Source of the DNA: Verrucomicrobiota bacterium
Lineage (GTDB): Bacteria > Verrucomicrobiota > Verrucomicrobiia > Verrucomicrobiales > Verrucomicrobiaceae
DNA: 64,000 bases
Assembly: GCA_025360015.1 (NCBI GenBank)
Contig: JANYCZ010000022.1
Location: forward strand, 1 to 64,000
Direction of reading: 5' to 3'
Position 1 is the stretch's first letter. Each line of letters starts with the position of its first letter. Under the pieces are notes generated by a model. That model was not told the DNA's origin. It did no database searches and was given only the letters and a program-made list of their open reading frames with translations. The position numbers were made by a program, and so were the translations under genes. Of this stretch, positions 8,088-16,578 are shown in pieces.

Positions 8088-9448
8088 TCCCCGTTTCACT
8101 CCAGACCCTAACCCAGTTCGCCGCAGGTACCCTGCGTGGCGATGGTACCTGTCTGGTGACGAACGTGAACACCGACTCGCGCAAAATCACCGCAGGAGAA
8201 GTGTTCGTGGCGCTGGTGGGAGACAAATTTGACGCGCATGATTTCATCCCGCAGGTGGCTGCTGCCGGTGCTGCGGCTGTCGTCGTCAGCAAAGTGAATC
8301 CGGCCTGGGGCACGCTGCCATGTGCCGTGATCGAAGTGGGAGACACCCTGCTGGCGCTGCAAAACATGGCACGCGGTTATCGTGTGCAGCACGCGCCGCT
8401 GATCATCGGCCTGACCGGCAGCAACGGCAAAACTTCCACCAAGGATCTCGCGGCAGTCATCATGGCACGCAAATGCCAGACGCGTGCGACCGTGGGGAAT
8501 CTGAACAACCACATCGGTCTGCCGCTGACCTTGCTTTCACTGCGAGAAGGCGACGAGTGCTGTGTTGCAGAGATGGGCATGAACCATGCGGGTGAGATCA
8601 AAGTGCTCACGGACATTGCCCAGCCGGATGCGGGCATCATCACCAACGTCGGCATGGCTCACATCGAATACATGGGCACTCAGGATGCGATTGCCTGGGA
8701 AAAAGGCACGCTGGCCGCGAACGTGCGCGCAGGCGGCGTCGTGGTGCTGAATGCCAATGACAAATACAGCGAGGTCATCGCCCGCCACTGCCAGGCCAGC
8801 GTCTCCATGGCAGGCGTCGGCACTGGTGATGTGGCTGCTTCCAATCTGCGCGCAGATGCCACAGGCACGACTTTCACACTCGACTTCGGTGGCGAAAAAG
8901 TCGAAACGCGCCTGCCTATCCTCGGCGAGCACATGGTCGGCAATGCCGCGCTGGCTGCTTGCATGGGCTGGCGCCAGGGCATTGCGCCAGCGGACATCGC
9001 GGATGCGTTAAATCAGGCGAAACTCACTGGTGGCCGCGTGGAGCCGAAAGTCGTCAAAGGCGTTCAGTTCATCGATGATTCCTACAACGCGAATCCTGAC
9101 AGCATGATCGCCGGATTGCGCACGCTCAGCACGCTCGGGTCTTTTGGGAGCCGCCGTGTTGCGGTGCTGGGCCGCATGGGTGAGCTGGGGACTATCGCTG
9201 AAACAGAGCACCGCCGCGTGGGCGAGTTCGCCGGTTCGCTCAAACTGGACGCCGTGTTCAGTGTTGGCGGCAGCGAAGCCGCATGGATCACTGAAGCTTC
9301 GAAGTCGGTGTCGTCCGAACATTTCCCCGATCATGCCACCTGTGCCGCGCGTCTGCGTGAGTGGTTGCGCGAAGGGGACGTGGTGCTGCTCAAAGGCAGC
9401 CGCTCCGCGCGCATGGAACAGGTCCTCACGCATTTTTCCGCCTCATGA
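8084..9448 (+). CDS. murF: UDP-MurNAc-tripeptide:D-alanyl-D-alanine ligase MurF
   Basis: A cytosolic 454-aa Mur ligase that adds D-Ala-D-Ala to complete the pentapeptide. The P-loop LTGSNGKTSTK lies at residues 110-120, followed by the GNLNNHIGLPLTLL segment and the MGMNHAGEI motif typical of MurF. Later, the IDDSYNANPDSM motif is the characteristic MurF C-domain signature. Length matches the family (about 450 aa). It overlaps murE and mraY by ATGA junctions. Confidence 0.95.
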   Translation: MIPVSLQTLTQFAAGTLRGDGTCLVTNVNTDSRKITAGEVFVALVGDKFDAHDFIPQVAAAGAAAVVVSKVNPAWGTLPCAVIEVGDTLLALQNMARGYRVQHAPLIIGLTGSNGKTSTKDLAAVIMARKCQTRATVGNLNNHIGLPLTLLSLREGDECCVAEMGMNHAGEIKVLTDIAQPDAGIITNVGMAHIEYMGTQDAIAWEKGTLAANVRAGGVVVLNANDKYSEVIARHCQASVSMAGVGTGDVAASNLRADATGTTFTLDFGGEKVETRLPILGEHMVGNAALAACMGWRQGIAPADIADALNQAKLTGGRVEPKVVKGVQFIDDSYNANPDSMIAGLRTLSTLGSFGSRRVAVLGRMGELGTIAETEHRRVGEFAGSLKLDAVFSVGGSEAAWITEASKSVSSEHFPDHATCAARLREWLREGDVVLLKGSRSARMEQVLTHFSAS

Positions 9449-10590
9449 TGTACTGGCTTTACGAACTCAGGGAATGGCTCTTCGCTCATCAATGGATCAG
9501 CGATGACGCCGCCCTGTACAAAATTCTCAATCTCTTCAAGTACCACACGTTCCGTGCCGGTGGCGCCGCGATGACGGCGTTTGCGCTCTCGCTGATGTAT
9601 GGTGACAAGCTCATTCGAAAACTAATCTCTTTGAAGATCGGCCAGCCGATCCGCACGGCCGAGGAAGTACACAAGCTGCATGAACTCCACGGCAAGAAGG
9701 CCGGCACGCCGACGATGGGGGGCATCCTTATTCTTTCGGCGATTGTGATCTCCACGCTGATGTGGGCCAAGTGGGACAACGTCATGGTGTGGACAGTGCT
9801 GTTCACCACCGTCGGTCTCGGAGCTCTGGGCTTCCGCGATGACTACCTAAAGATCAGCAAGAAGAACTCGAAGGGCGTCAGCGCCCGTACCAAGCTCATC
9901 TGGCAGACCTCGGTGGCGGTGGTGGCGGGACTGCTGTTTGCCTACGCGGTGCCGGGAGAAAACGGCATCACGCTGCGCGCGCTCTACATTCCGTTTGTTA
10001 AAGATGCGGTGATTTCAGACATGCATATCTTCGCGGTCGTCTTGTTTTCCATCGTCATCGTGGGCTCTTCGAATGCGGTGAACCTCACGGACGGCCTGGA
10101 CGGCCTCGCCACCGGCTGCTCCGTTACCACCGCCCTGGCCTATGCCGCGTTTGGCTACATCTGCGGCAACGCGAAGTACTCGGACTACCTCGGTGTTGCT
10201 CACAACAGCCTGGCGAATGAACTGCCCATCGTGGCCATGGCGATGGCCGGAGCTTGCCTCGGCTTTCTTTGGTTCAATGCGCATCCGGCCAAGATGTTCA
10301 TGGGGGACACGGGTTCGCTGGCGCTGGGTGGCTGCATTGCGGCGCTGGCCATCGGCTGCAAGCAGGAGATCGTCCTTGCCCTCGTCGGTGGTGTGTTTGT
10401 GATGGAGGCCATGAGCGTCATTCTTCAGGTCTGGAGCTTCAAAAAGCGCGGCAAGCGCATCTTCCGCATGGCTCCGATCCATCATCATTTTGAACTCGGC
10501 GGCTGGCATGAGAACCAGGTGATCGTGCGCTTCTGGGTGCTCTCGCTGCTCTTTGCCATGCTCGGTCTTGCCACGCTCAAGCTTCGATAA
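9445..10590 (+). CDS. mraY: phospho-N-acetylmuramoyl-pentapeptide transferase MraY
   Basis: An integral inner-membrane enzyme of 381 aa with about ten membrane segments that transfers phospho-MurNAc-pentapeptide to undecaprenyl phosphate, making lipid I. Conserved elements include the Asp pair in FRDDYLKISKKNSKG, the NLTDGLDGLA loop with its catalytic Asp, and the histidine loop APIHHHFELGGWHE. The frame is open upstream, but ATG 9445, inside the murF stop codon, gives the usual N-terminus MMYWLYELREWL; ATG 9448 is equally possible. murD follows after four bases. Confidence 0.95.
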   Translation: MMYWLYELREWLFAHQWISDDAALYKILNLFKYHTFRAGGAAMTAFALSLMYGDKLIRKLISLKIGQPIRTAEEVHKLHELHGKKAGTPTMGGILILSAIVISTLMWAKWDNVMVWTVLFTTVGLGALGFRDDYLKISKKNSKGVSARTKLIWQTSVAVVAGLLFAYAVPGENGITLRALYIPFVKDAVISDMHIFAVVLFSIVIVGSSNAVNLTDGLDGLATGCSVTTALAYAAFGYICGNAKYSDYLGVAHNSLANELPIVAMAMAGACLGFLWFNAHPAKMFMGDTGSLALGGCIAALAIGCKQEIVLALVGGVFVMEAMSVILQVWSFKKRGKRIFRMAPIHHHFELGGWHENQVIVRFWVLSLLFAMLGLATLKLR

Positions 10591-10594
10591 AATC

Positions 10595-11899
10595 ATGCGT
10601 TTCGCCTCACAACACTTCGCCATTCTCGGTGCTGGTCGCAGCGGCCTCGGTGCTGCCCGTCTGGCGCGCCTGCATGGCGCTGAGGTGACGATTGTTGATG
10701 AAGGCGACAAAGCAAGGCCGGTCGAAGACTTCAAGTGCGTGCTCGGCCAATCCGCGCGCGATCTCGCCGTCAAGCCCGGCGAGTTCCAGAAGGTCATCAT
10801 CAGCCCCGGGCTGGACGAACACTGGCCGCTGCCGAAGAAATTTACCGATGCAGGTGTGCCACTGGTCGGTGAGACGGAATTTGCCTTTCATCTGACGGAC
10901 ATGCCCATGGCGGCCATCACCGGCACGAACGGCAAGAGCACCTGTACCGAACTGATAGCGACCCTGTTCAACGGCTGCGGCATGAAGTCACTGCCCTGCG
11001 GGAATCATGGCGTATCCCTGAGTGAAGTCGTCGCCAGTGGCGTGCGCTACGATGTGCTCGCGCTCGAGATCAGCAGCTTCCAGCTCGAAACGATTCGTGA
11101 CTTCCGCGCCAAGGCCACGTTGTGGCTCAACTTCGCGCCGGACCATCTGGATCGTTATCCTGGCATGGAAGCTTACTTTGCCGCGAAGGCCCGTGTTTTT
11201 GAAAACGTCACCGCAGACGATGTGGCCATCGTGCGTGCAGGTGAAAGTGTGTCTTCCGGCGCGGCCCAGCGCTGGACTTTTTCTGCCTACGGCGAAGAAG
11301 CGGGCTATACTTACAGCGCAGGAAGTTTCTACCATTTAGGCGAGGAGATCGGCTGTGCCAGCGGTCTGAAACTGCGTGGCAAACACAACATGGAAAACGT
11401 GCTCGCCGCGCTGATGACCGGTCGAGTTTTCGGGCTGCAGTACTGCAGCATGCTGAAGGCCATGGAGAGCTATGAGCCGCCGCGCCACCGCTGCGAGCTG
11501 GTGCGCACCCTGCATGACCGCGAATACATCAATGATTCCAAGGCCACCAATCTGCATGCGCTGGAAGCCTGCCTGCGCTCGCAGGAGCGCCCGATCGTGC
11601 TGATCGCCGGTGGTAAGGACAAGGAGCTCGACTACACGCCGCTGCGCGCCGGGTTGAACGGCCAGGTCCGCGCCATGGTGCTCATCGGCGAGATCGCTGA
11701 GCAGCTTAAGCAAACCTTTGGTGATCTGCTGCCCTGCCAGTGCGCCACTGACATGGCGGACGCTGTGCGTCTGGCCACGGAAGTTTCACAGGCGGGGGAT
11801 GCCGTCATCCTCAGCCCTGGCACCTCCTCCTTTGACATGTACACGGGCTATGCCCAACGCGGGGACGTCTTTCGCGACGCCGTGAACGCCCTGAATTGA
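10595..11899 (+). CDS. murD: UDP-MurNAc-L-alanine:D-glutamate ligase MurD
   Basis: A cytosolic 434-aa Mur ligase that adds D-glutamate, the second stem-peptide residue. The N-terminal Rossmann-like motif ILGAGRSGLGAARLA binds UDP-MurNAc-Ala. The ATP-binding GTNGKS spans residues 110-115, and later come the EISSFQLE motif and the YINDSKATN segment typical of MurD, and finally LSPGTSSFDMYTGYAQRG. The start chosen (ATG 10595) lies just after the mraY stop. It ends 45 bases before the LysM gene. Confidence 0.95.
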   Translation: MRFASQHFAILGAGRSGLGAARLARLHGAEVTIVDEGDKARPVEDFKCVLGQSARDLAVKPGEFQKVIISPGLDEHWPLPKKFTDAGVPLVGETEFAFHLTDMPMAAITGTNGKSTCTELIATLFNGCGMKSLPCGNHGVSLSEVVASGVRYDVLALEISSFQLETIRDFRAKATLWLNFAPDHLDRYPGMEAYFAAKARVFENVTADDVAIVRAGESVSSGAAQRWTFSAYGEEAGYTYSAGSFYHLGEEIGCASGLKLRGKHNMENVLAALMTGRVFGLQYCSMLKAMESYEPPRHRCELVRTLHDREYINDSKATNLHALEACLRSQERPIVLIAGGKDKELDYTPLRAGLNGQVRAMVLIGEIAEQLKQTFGDLLPCQCATDMADAVRLATEVSQAGDAVILSPGTSSFDMYTGYAQRGDVFRDAVNALN

Positions 11900-11944
11900 A
11901 TTTAAACACCCCGAATCCCGACAATCCCCAGACCCCAAGGTCCT

Positions 11945-13159
11945 ATGAAGATGAAACCCAAGCCCAAAGAAACCAAGTTGCTGCTCAACCTGATGGATGG
12001 TGAGCGGCATCGCCATCGTGTGGCTCTCGTGACCGAAGAGGGTGAGTGGAACCAGCATGAGCCAAACTCCGGCATGGCCCGCATGTTTGTCGTCATGCTG
12101 CTGATCCACGTCGTGCTCATCGGCGGCATCATCATCTATGATTTCATGGGCGATGATGAAAAGCCCCAGCAGGCGGTGACCCAGGCGGCGCGTGCGGCGA
12201 GCAGCGGCACCGGCCTGCCCACGACCGCACCGGAAGTCGTCAGCGCCCAGGCGCAGGCGGCGGCGAACACCGAGCAGTACGACAATTACGAGATGCGTTC
12301 GGGAGACTCCATCAAGTCCATCGCTGCCAAAGTGGGCTCGACGGAAGCGGAGATCACCCGGCTCAATATGATCGACAAAGGACTGCAGATCGGACCCGGC
12401 ACCATGCTGCGCGTGCCCAAGCAGGCCGTGCCGAGCGCGATTCCCGTGAATCCGAAAACGCTGAAACCGATGATGGTCACCGAAGACGCGCCGAAGGCCG
12501 TTCCTGTGGTCAGAGATCAGCCGCCGAACACCAAAGTCCCCAGCGAGGCCGTGAAGCCATCCGATGCGCCCGCAAGCCTGGCCGCCGCGACCACGATGAC
12601 GCCTCTCTCACTGGTAAGTCCGAACGAAGCCCCTCCCTCGGCCACCTCGCTGGTGGCTGCTGCTGACACTCCGGCCACGGTGTCCGTGCCGCCTGCCAGC
12701 ACCGTCGCTGCGCTGCCGCCGCCGAAAAAGCCAAATGCCGTTTCCTTGCTGCAGGAAAACGCACCCAAAGTGGAGGCGGACAAGCAGGCGGCCGTCCGTC
12801 CACGGGATCGGGATGAGCCAAAACCAGTGGCCAAGGCGGAGTCCAAGCCAATGGCGAAGCCGACTCCGGTGCCGCCGCCGAGCCAGATGCTGAAAAAGAT
12901 CGCCGAATCACCTCCTGCGACGAAGAAAGAGAAGGCCGAGAAGCCCCAGCAGGTCAAAAAAACGCCTGTTGCTGACGCGCCGCCCAAGACCGTGGCGAAG
13001 GCAACGGGAGGCCGTGCGCATACGCTCAAGTCAGGCGAGACGCTTTTCCGTCTGGCGTCCAAGTACAATGTCTCTGTGGCCGCCATTCAAAAAGCCAACA
13101 ACATCAAGAATCCCAACTCCATGCGTGACGGCATGAAACTGGTGATCCCGGCGAAATAA
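11945..13159 (+). CDS. bitopic membrane protein with two LysM domains
   Basis: A 404-aa protein with a cytoplasmic N-terminus (about 45 residues, basic), one membrane segment at about 46-66, and a long periplasmic part. The periplasmic part has a first LysM domain at about 115-160, a Pro/Ala/Lys-rich linker of about 190 residues, and a second LysM domain at the C-terminus (about 357-402; HTLKSGETLFRLASKYNVS). LysM domains bind GlcNAc-containing glycans such as peptidoglycan. Its place between murD and ftsW, where other dcw clusters carry no such gene that I know of, suggests a structural or tethering role in division or wall synthesis (inference). No catalytic domain is visible. Confidence 0.8.
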   Translation: MKMKPKPKETKLLLNLMDGERHRHRVALVTEEGEWNQHEPNSGMARMFVVMLLIHVVLIGGIIIYDFMGDDEKPQQAVTQAARAASSGTGLPTTAPEVVSAQAQAAANTEQYDNYEMRSGDSIKSIAAKVGSTEAEITRLNMIDKGLQIGPGTMLRVPKQAVPSAIPVNPKTLKPMMVTEDAPKAVPVVRDQPPNTKVPSEAVKPSDAPASLAAATTMTPLSLVSPNEAPPSATSLVAAADTPATVSVPPASTVAALPPPKKPNAVSLLQENAPKVEADKQAAVRPRDRDEPKPVAKAESKPMAKPTPVPPPSQMLKKIAESPPATKKEKAEKPQQVKKTPVADAPPKTVAKATGGRAHTLKSGETLFRLASKYNVSVAAIQKANNIKNPNSMRDGMKLVIPAK

Positions 13160-13177
13160 CCTCTCGTTTCGAGCTGC

Positions 13178-14338
13178 ATGGCCAAATACTCCATTCTCCT
13201 GCTCATTCTGGCGGCTCTGTCGTTGATCGCGCTGGGCATCACCATGCTGGCGAGCACGACGTTTGAAATCGCCCAGGAGGGCGGGGAGGATTACGTGACC
13301 CTGTGGCGGCAGCTCGGCTGGCTGGGAGTCGCCACGGTGCTGTGTGTGGTCATGGCCGTCGTGGATTACAATGTCTGGATGCGCTGGCGCTGGCACATCC
13401 TGATCGCCACCGCCGTGCTGCTGGCCCTGTGCTACGCGCCGATGATCGGAGTGAAGATCAATGGTTCGCGGCGCTGGATCGGTCTCCAGGCCTTTGGCGT
13501 GGGCGGGTTCCGTCTGCAGCCTTCTGAATTTGCAAAGATCGCGCTGATCGTCGCCCTGGCCGGCTGGTTTGGGACGCATCAGGAGCTGACGCGCACTTTC
13601 TGGCGCGGTTTTGTCCTGCCGGGCCTGCTCCTGCTGGGCATCGTGGCCTTGATCGGCTGCGAATTTGACCTTGGAAATGCCTTGCTGGCTTCGGCTGTGG
13701 GCCTCGGCGTGATGTTTGTGGCAGGCACCAAAATCCGCTATCTGGCGATCATCGTCCTCCTCTGCGGCGGCGGCCTGGTGGCGGGGATCAAGTTTTTGCC
13801 GAACCGGTTTGACCGCATCATGGTCACCGTTGATCTCGAAAAGCACCGGGAGGACCTCGGTTTGCAGCAGTGGGTGTCCAAGCTGGCATTTGGCTCCGGC
13901 GGGCTTGAGGGGCGCGGCTTGGGTGAAGGGCGCATGAAGCTCTCCTACCTGCCTGAAGCTCATACGGACTTCATTTTCCCCATGGTGGGGGAGGAGCTGG
14001 GCCTGCGCGGCACGGCGGCCGTGGTGCTGGCGTTTGCGGTGCTGGTGATGGCCGGAATGGTCGTTGCGTCCTATGCTCCGAACCGGTTTGGCAAGCTTTT
14101 GGGGGCCGGACTGACATTTTTGCTGGGAATGGAAGCGCTCTTGAACATGGGCGTGACCACTGCTTTGCTCCCCAACAAGGGGTTGCCGCTGCCTTTCGTA
14201 AGTTACGGAGGGTCCAGTCTCGTCGCTGCGATGGTCGCGGTGGGCATCCTGATCAACATCCACCGCCAGGGCGTTCATCTGACCTGGGATCAGCTCCCCG
14301 TGATCCGCAGAAAGCGCCGCTGGACTCCACAGCTTTAG
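13178..14338 (+). CDS. ftsW: SEDS peptidoglycan polymerase FtsW
   Basis: A 386-aa polytopic inner-membrane protein of the SEDS (FtsW/RodA/SpoVE) family, which polymerises lipid II into glycan strands together with a class B penicillin-binding protein. About ten membrane segments are visible. Family signatures are NGSRRWIGLQAFGVGGFRLQ followed by PSEFAKIALI, and the C-terminal GLPLPFVSYGGSSLVAAM. Position in the dcw cluster beside ftsI and before murG supports FtsW over RodA. Eighteen bases separate it from the LysM gene. Confidence 0.92.
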   Translation: MAKYSILLLILAALSLIALGITMLASTTFEIAQEGGEDYVTLWRQLGWLGVATVLCVVMAVVDYNVWMRWRWHILIATAVLLALCYAPMIGVKINGSRRWIGLQAFGVGGFRLQPSEFAKIALIVALAGWFGTHQELTRTFWRGFVLPGLLLLGIVALIGCEFDLGNALLASAVGLGVMFVAGTKIRYLAIIVLLCGGGLVAGIKFLPNRFDRIMVTVDLEKHREDLGLQQWVSKLAFGSGGLEGRGLGEGRMKLSYLPEAHTDFIFPMVGEELGLRGTAAVVLAFAVLVMAGMVVASYAPNRFGKLLGAGLTFLLGMEALLNMGVTTALLPNKGLPLPFVSYGGSSLVAAMVAVGILINIHRQGVHLTWDQLPVIRRKRRWTPQL

Positions 14339-14352
14339 CCTTTTGAATCGTA

Positions 14353-15468
14353 GTGAAACAAAAAAATTCGAAGTCCATCCACGTGCTCATCGCATGTGGT
14401 GGCACCGGGGGGCATTTGTTCCCTGGCATTGCCGTTGGTGAGGTTCTGGCCTCACGGGGCCACGACGTGACCCTGCTCATCAGTGAAAAGAAGATCGACA
14501 CCCTGGCCGCTTCGGGGCATCCGGATCTGCGGTTCGAGAAGATGCCGTTTCTGGCCATGCCGAAGCCGTGGTCGCCCAAGATGTTCGGCTTTCTCAAGGG
14601 CCTCTGGCAGGGTGCCAAAGCCTGCCGGAAGATCATCCGTGACCATGAGGTGGATGTGGTGCTCGGCATGGGCGGCTTCACCTCCTTTGCCCCGCTGTAT
14701 GCCGGCCGCAAAGAGGGCTGCCACACCCTCATTCACGAAAGCAATGCCATTCCTGGCAAGGCCAATCGTCTCAATGCACGCTACAGCGACATCGTGCTAT
14801 GCGGACTTGAGGCCTGCAAGGCGCACTTTCCCAAGCATGGAGACGTGCGTGTCGTCGGCACGCCGATCCGCAGCAGCATGCGCAAGCAGAACAACGACGA
14901 CCCGCATGCTTTCTTCAAGCTGGACAAGGACAAGCGCACGCTGCTCATCATGGGCGGCAGCCAGGGTGCGCGCGGTTTGAACCGCGCCGTGGGCATGGCG
15001 CTGGAGGAGTTTGAGAAAATGGGCATCCAGGTGCTGCATATTGCCGGGCCGACCGATTACGAAGAGGTCAAGAATGTATATGCCAAAATCCCGCTGCTCA
15101 AACAGCACGTGGCGGCCTTCTGCCACCGCATGGATCTGGCTTATCGTGTGTCGGATCTCGCAATTGCGCGCTCCGGAGCCTCCTCGATGTCGGAGCTGGC
15201 CTACTTTGGTGTGCCGAGCCTGCTGGTGCCCTATCCGTATGCCGCCGAGGATCACCAGACCCGCAACGCGGAAATCTTCGACCAGGCCGGAGCCGGGCGG
15301 CTGATGCGCGAAAGCGATCTGAACGCCGACACCCTGGCCGATGCCGTACGCGACATCTTCAATGACCCGCGCAAAGCTGGCGAAATGAAAAAGGCGGCGC
15401 AAAAGCTGGCGGTGAAGAACTCAGCCGAGAAAATCGCGGATCTGCTGGTGAAGACGGCGGCGGGGTGA
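14353..15468 (+). CDS. murG: UDP-GlcNAc:lipid I N-acetylglucosaminyltransferase MurG
   Basis: A 371-aa GT-B fold glycosyltransferase that acts at the cytoplasmic face of the membrane and converts lipid I to lipid II. The N-terminal ACGGTGGHLFPG glycine-rich loop, the GMGGFTSF loop, and the GGSQGARGLN and RSGASSMSELAYFG segments of the UDP-GlcNAc-binding half are all present. Start codon is GTG 14353, as the next in-frame ATG would delete the first loop. It is the last gene of the operon in this window; what follows is a broken gene on the opposite strand rather than murC/murB. Confidence 0.94.
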   Translation: MKQKNSKSIHVLIACGGTGGHLFPGIAVGEVLASRGHDVTLLISEKKIDTLAASGHPDLRFEKMPFLAMPKPWSPKMFGFLKGLWQGAKACRKIIRDHEVDVVLGMGGFTSFAPLYAGRKEGCHTLIHESNAIPGKANRLNARYSDIVLCGLEACKAHFPKHGDVRVVGTPIRSSMRKQNNDDPHAFFKLDKDKRTLLIMGGSQGARGLNRAVGMALEEFEKMGIQVLHIAGPTDYEEVKNVYAKIPLLKQHVAAFCHRMDLAYRVSDLAIARSGASSMSELAYFGVPSLLVPYPYAAEDHQTRNAEIFDQAGAGRLMRESDLNADTLADAVRDIFNDPRKAGEMKKAAQKLAVKNSAEKIADLLVKTAAG

Positions 15469-15484
15469 GGGGGCTGGCGGTGAC

Positions 15485-16429
15485 TTATTGGGTCACGGCA
15501 GCGCTCCATTCTTCGAGCTTTTGCTTCAGCAGCTCTTTGGAAGGCATGTAGAGATTGTACTCCTTGGCGTGGATATTCGCGCCTTTGGGCAGGGTGAGTT
15601 CGACGATGGTCTTTTTGGCGGACTTGCAGAGAAGGAGGCCAATGGTGGGATTTTCGCCGGGGAGTTTCACCTCGCGGTCGTCGTAATTGGTGTACATTTG
15701 CATCTGGTCGGAGTAGCTGGCCTTTTCGGCGAGGCCGAGAAACTCGAGAACGAACGGCTCCTTCAGCAGATCTTCAGGCCGGACGATGACCTGACCCTCG
15801 CGGGCGAGCTTGCGGATGCCTTCTTTGTCCCGGCTGAGAGCGAGGCGTTCGTAGAGACAGGAGGCTTTCTGGCGCTTGAGTTCACGTACATTCCAATTGG
15901 ACTGCGCAGATTCGATTTCGTAAAAGCTACGTTCGTCCCGGTCCTTGATGGTCATGAGCACGACATAGTGCGATCAACTGAGGGTGAAAGTAGATTTGCC
16001 AGACGGCGTCTGGGCAATCTCTGCCAATTGCGATTGTCCAGACGGTGTCTGGATTATTTCCTGTTCGGTGAATTTTCCAGACGCTGTCTGGAAAATTGGC
16101 AGCCGGTCCGACCACAGGAGGAAAAACGCCCTAATTGAGGCAAGATTGCTCTTCGAAAAGCCACGCCCGAACTCCTCAGTCAGGCGTGTGGACAGTTCCT
16201 TGAGCAGCTCCGCACCGTATGCTGCACGCTTCGCGCCTTTTTGCTCGTGTTCGACGATGCGGCGGCCGATTTCGAAGTTGGTCATCACCTGGAAAGTGTC
16301 CACGACGGTGGACACGCTGCGGCGGGCGCTGTGGATGAGCTGCCGGACTTCGGTGAGGAGGGAGGGGAGGGTGGCTGGCTTCGCTTTGGCCGGGCTGCTG
16401 GTTTTGCGAATGGCAGACGTTTTTTTCAT
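15485..16429 (-). pseudogene. decayed DUF1016 (YhcG-like) PD-(D/E)XK nuclease gene
   Basis: The N-terminal half (16429 to 15974) carries the DUF1016_N domain, with FEIGRRIVEHEQKGAKRAAYG and the EFGRGFSKSNLASIR segment. It ends at TGA (15974-15976) exactly where the family has Trp in the LSWSHY motif; the frame continues unbroken after the stop as SHYVVLMTIKDRDERSFYEIE, so a single TGG-to-TGA change explains the break. The C-terminal half goes directly from EFLGLAEKASYS to DQMQMYTNYDDREVKL; the intervening 70 or so residues of the family, which hold the nuclease catalytic core, are missing. Three in-frame 13-residue repeats precede the stop. TGA serves as stop elsewhere here (rsmH, murE), so readthrough as Trp is unlikely. 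Confidence 0.8.
15999..16097. repeat. 39-bp-period palindromic repeat inside the DUF1016 gene
   Basis: Three copies of a 15-bp palindrome start at 15999 (CCAGACGGCGTCTGG), 16038 (CCAGACGGTGTCTGG) and 16077 (CCAGACGCTGTCTGG), exactly 39 bp apart. The third copy extends to perfect 12-bp arms, AATTTTCCAGAC and GTCTGGAAAATT, around GCT (16071-16097). Read on the minus strand in frame, the units encode QTASGKFTEQEII, QTPSGQSQLAEIA and QTPSGKSTFTLS, so a 13-codon period is preserved. The repeat sits in the linker between the two family domains. Confidence 0.85.
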
Positions 16430-16502
16430 GAGGCGCAGGCGGTGGTTTCTGGCGAGGTGTCGCAGTGGGCTGATTTTGTCAAATCATGGGCGTTGGTGGT
16501 TT

Positions 16503-16517
16503 CAGGGATGATCCCTG
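16503..16517. promoter_or_regulatory. 15-bp palindrome, possible operator
   Basis: CAGGGATGATCCCTG has perfect 7-bp arms around a single base, 62 bases upstream of the aldo/keto reductase start. It could bind a dimeric regulator or form a small RNA hairpin followed by TTT. No regulator is assigned. Confidence 0.3.
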
Positions 16518-16578
16518 TTTGAAACACGGAGCGGAGTCGTTATGTATCTGCCCTTCAAAATTCCAACCTGACCTTTTT

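Noticed and set aside
15485-15961. Separate functional gene for the C-terminal DUF1016 half
   Set aside because: It continues the frame of the N-terminal half across a single stop codon and lacks the catalytic core.
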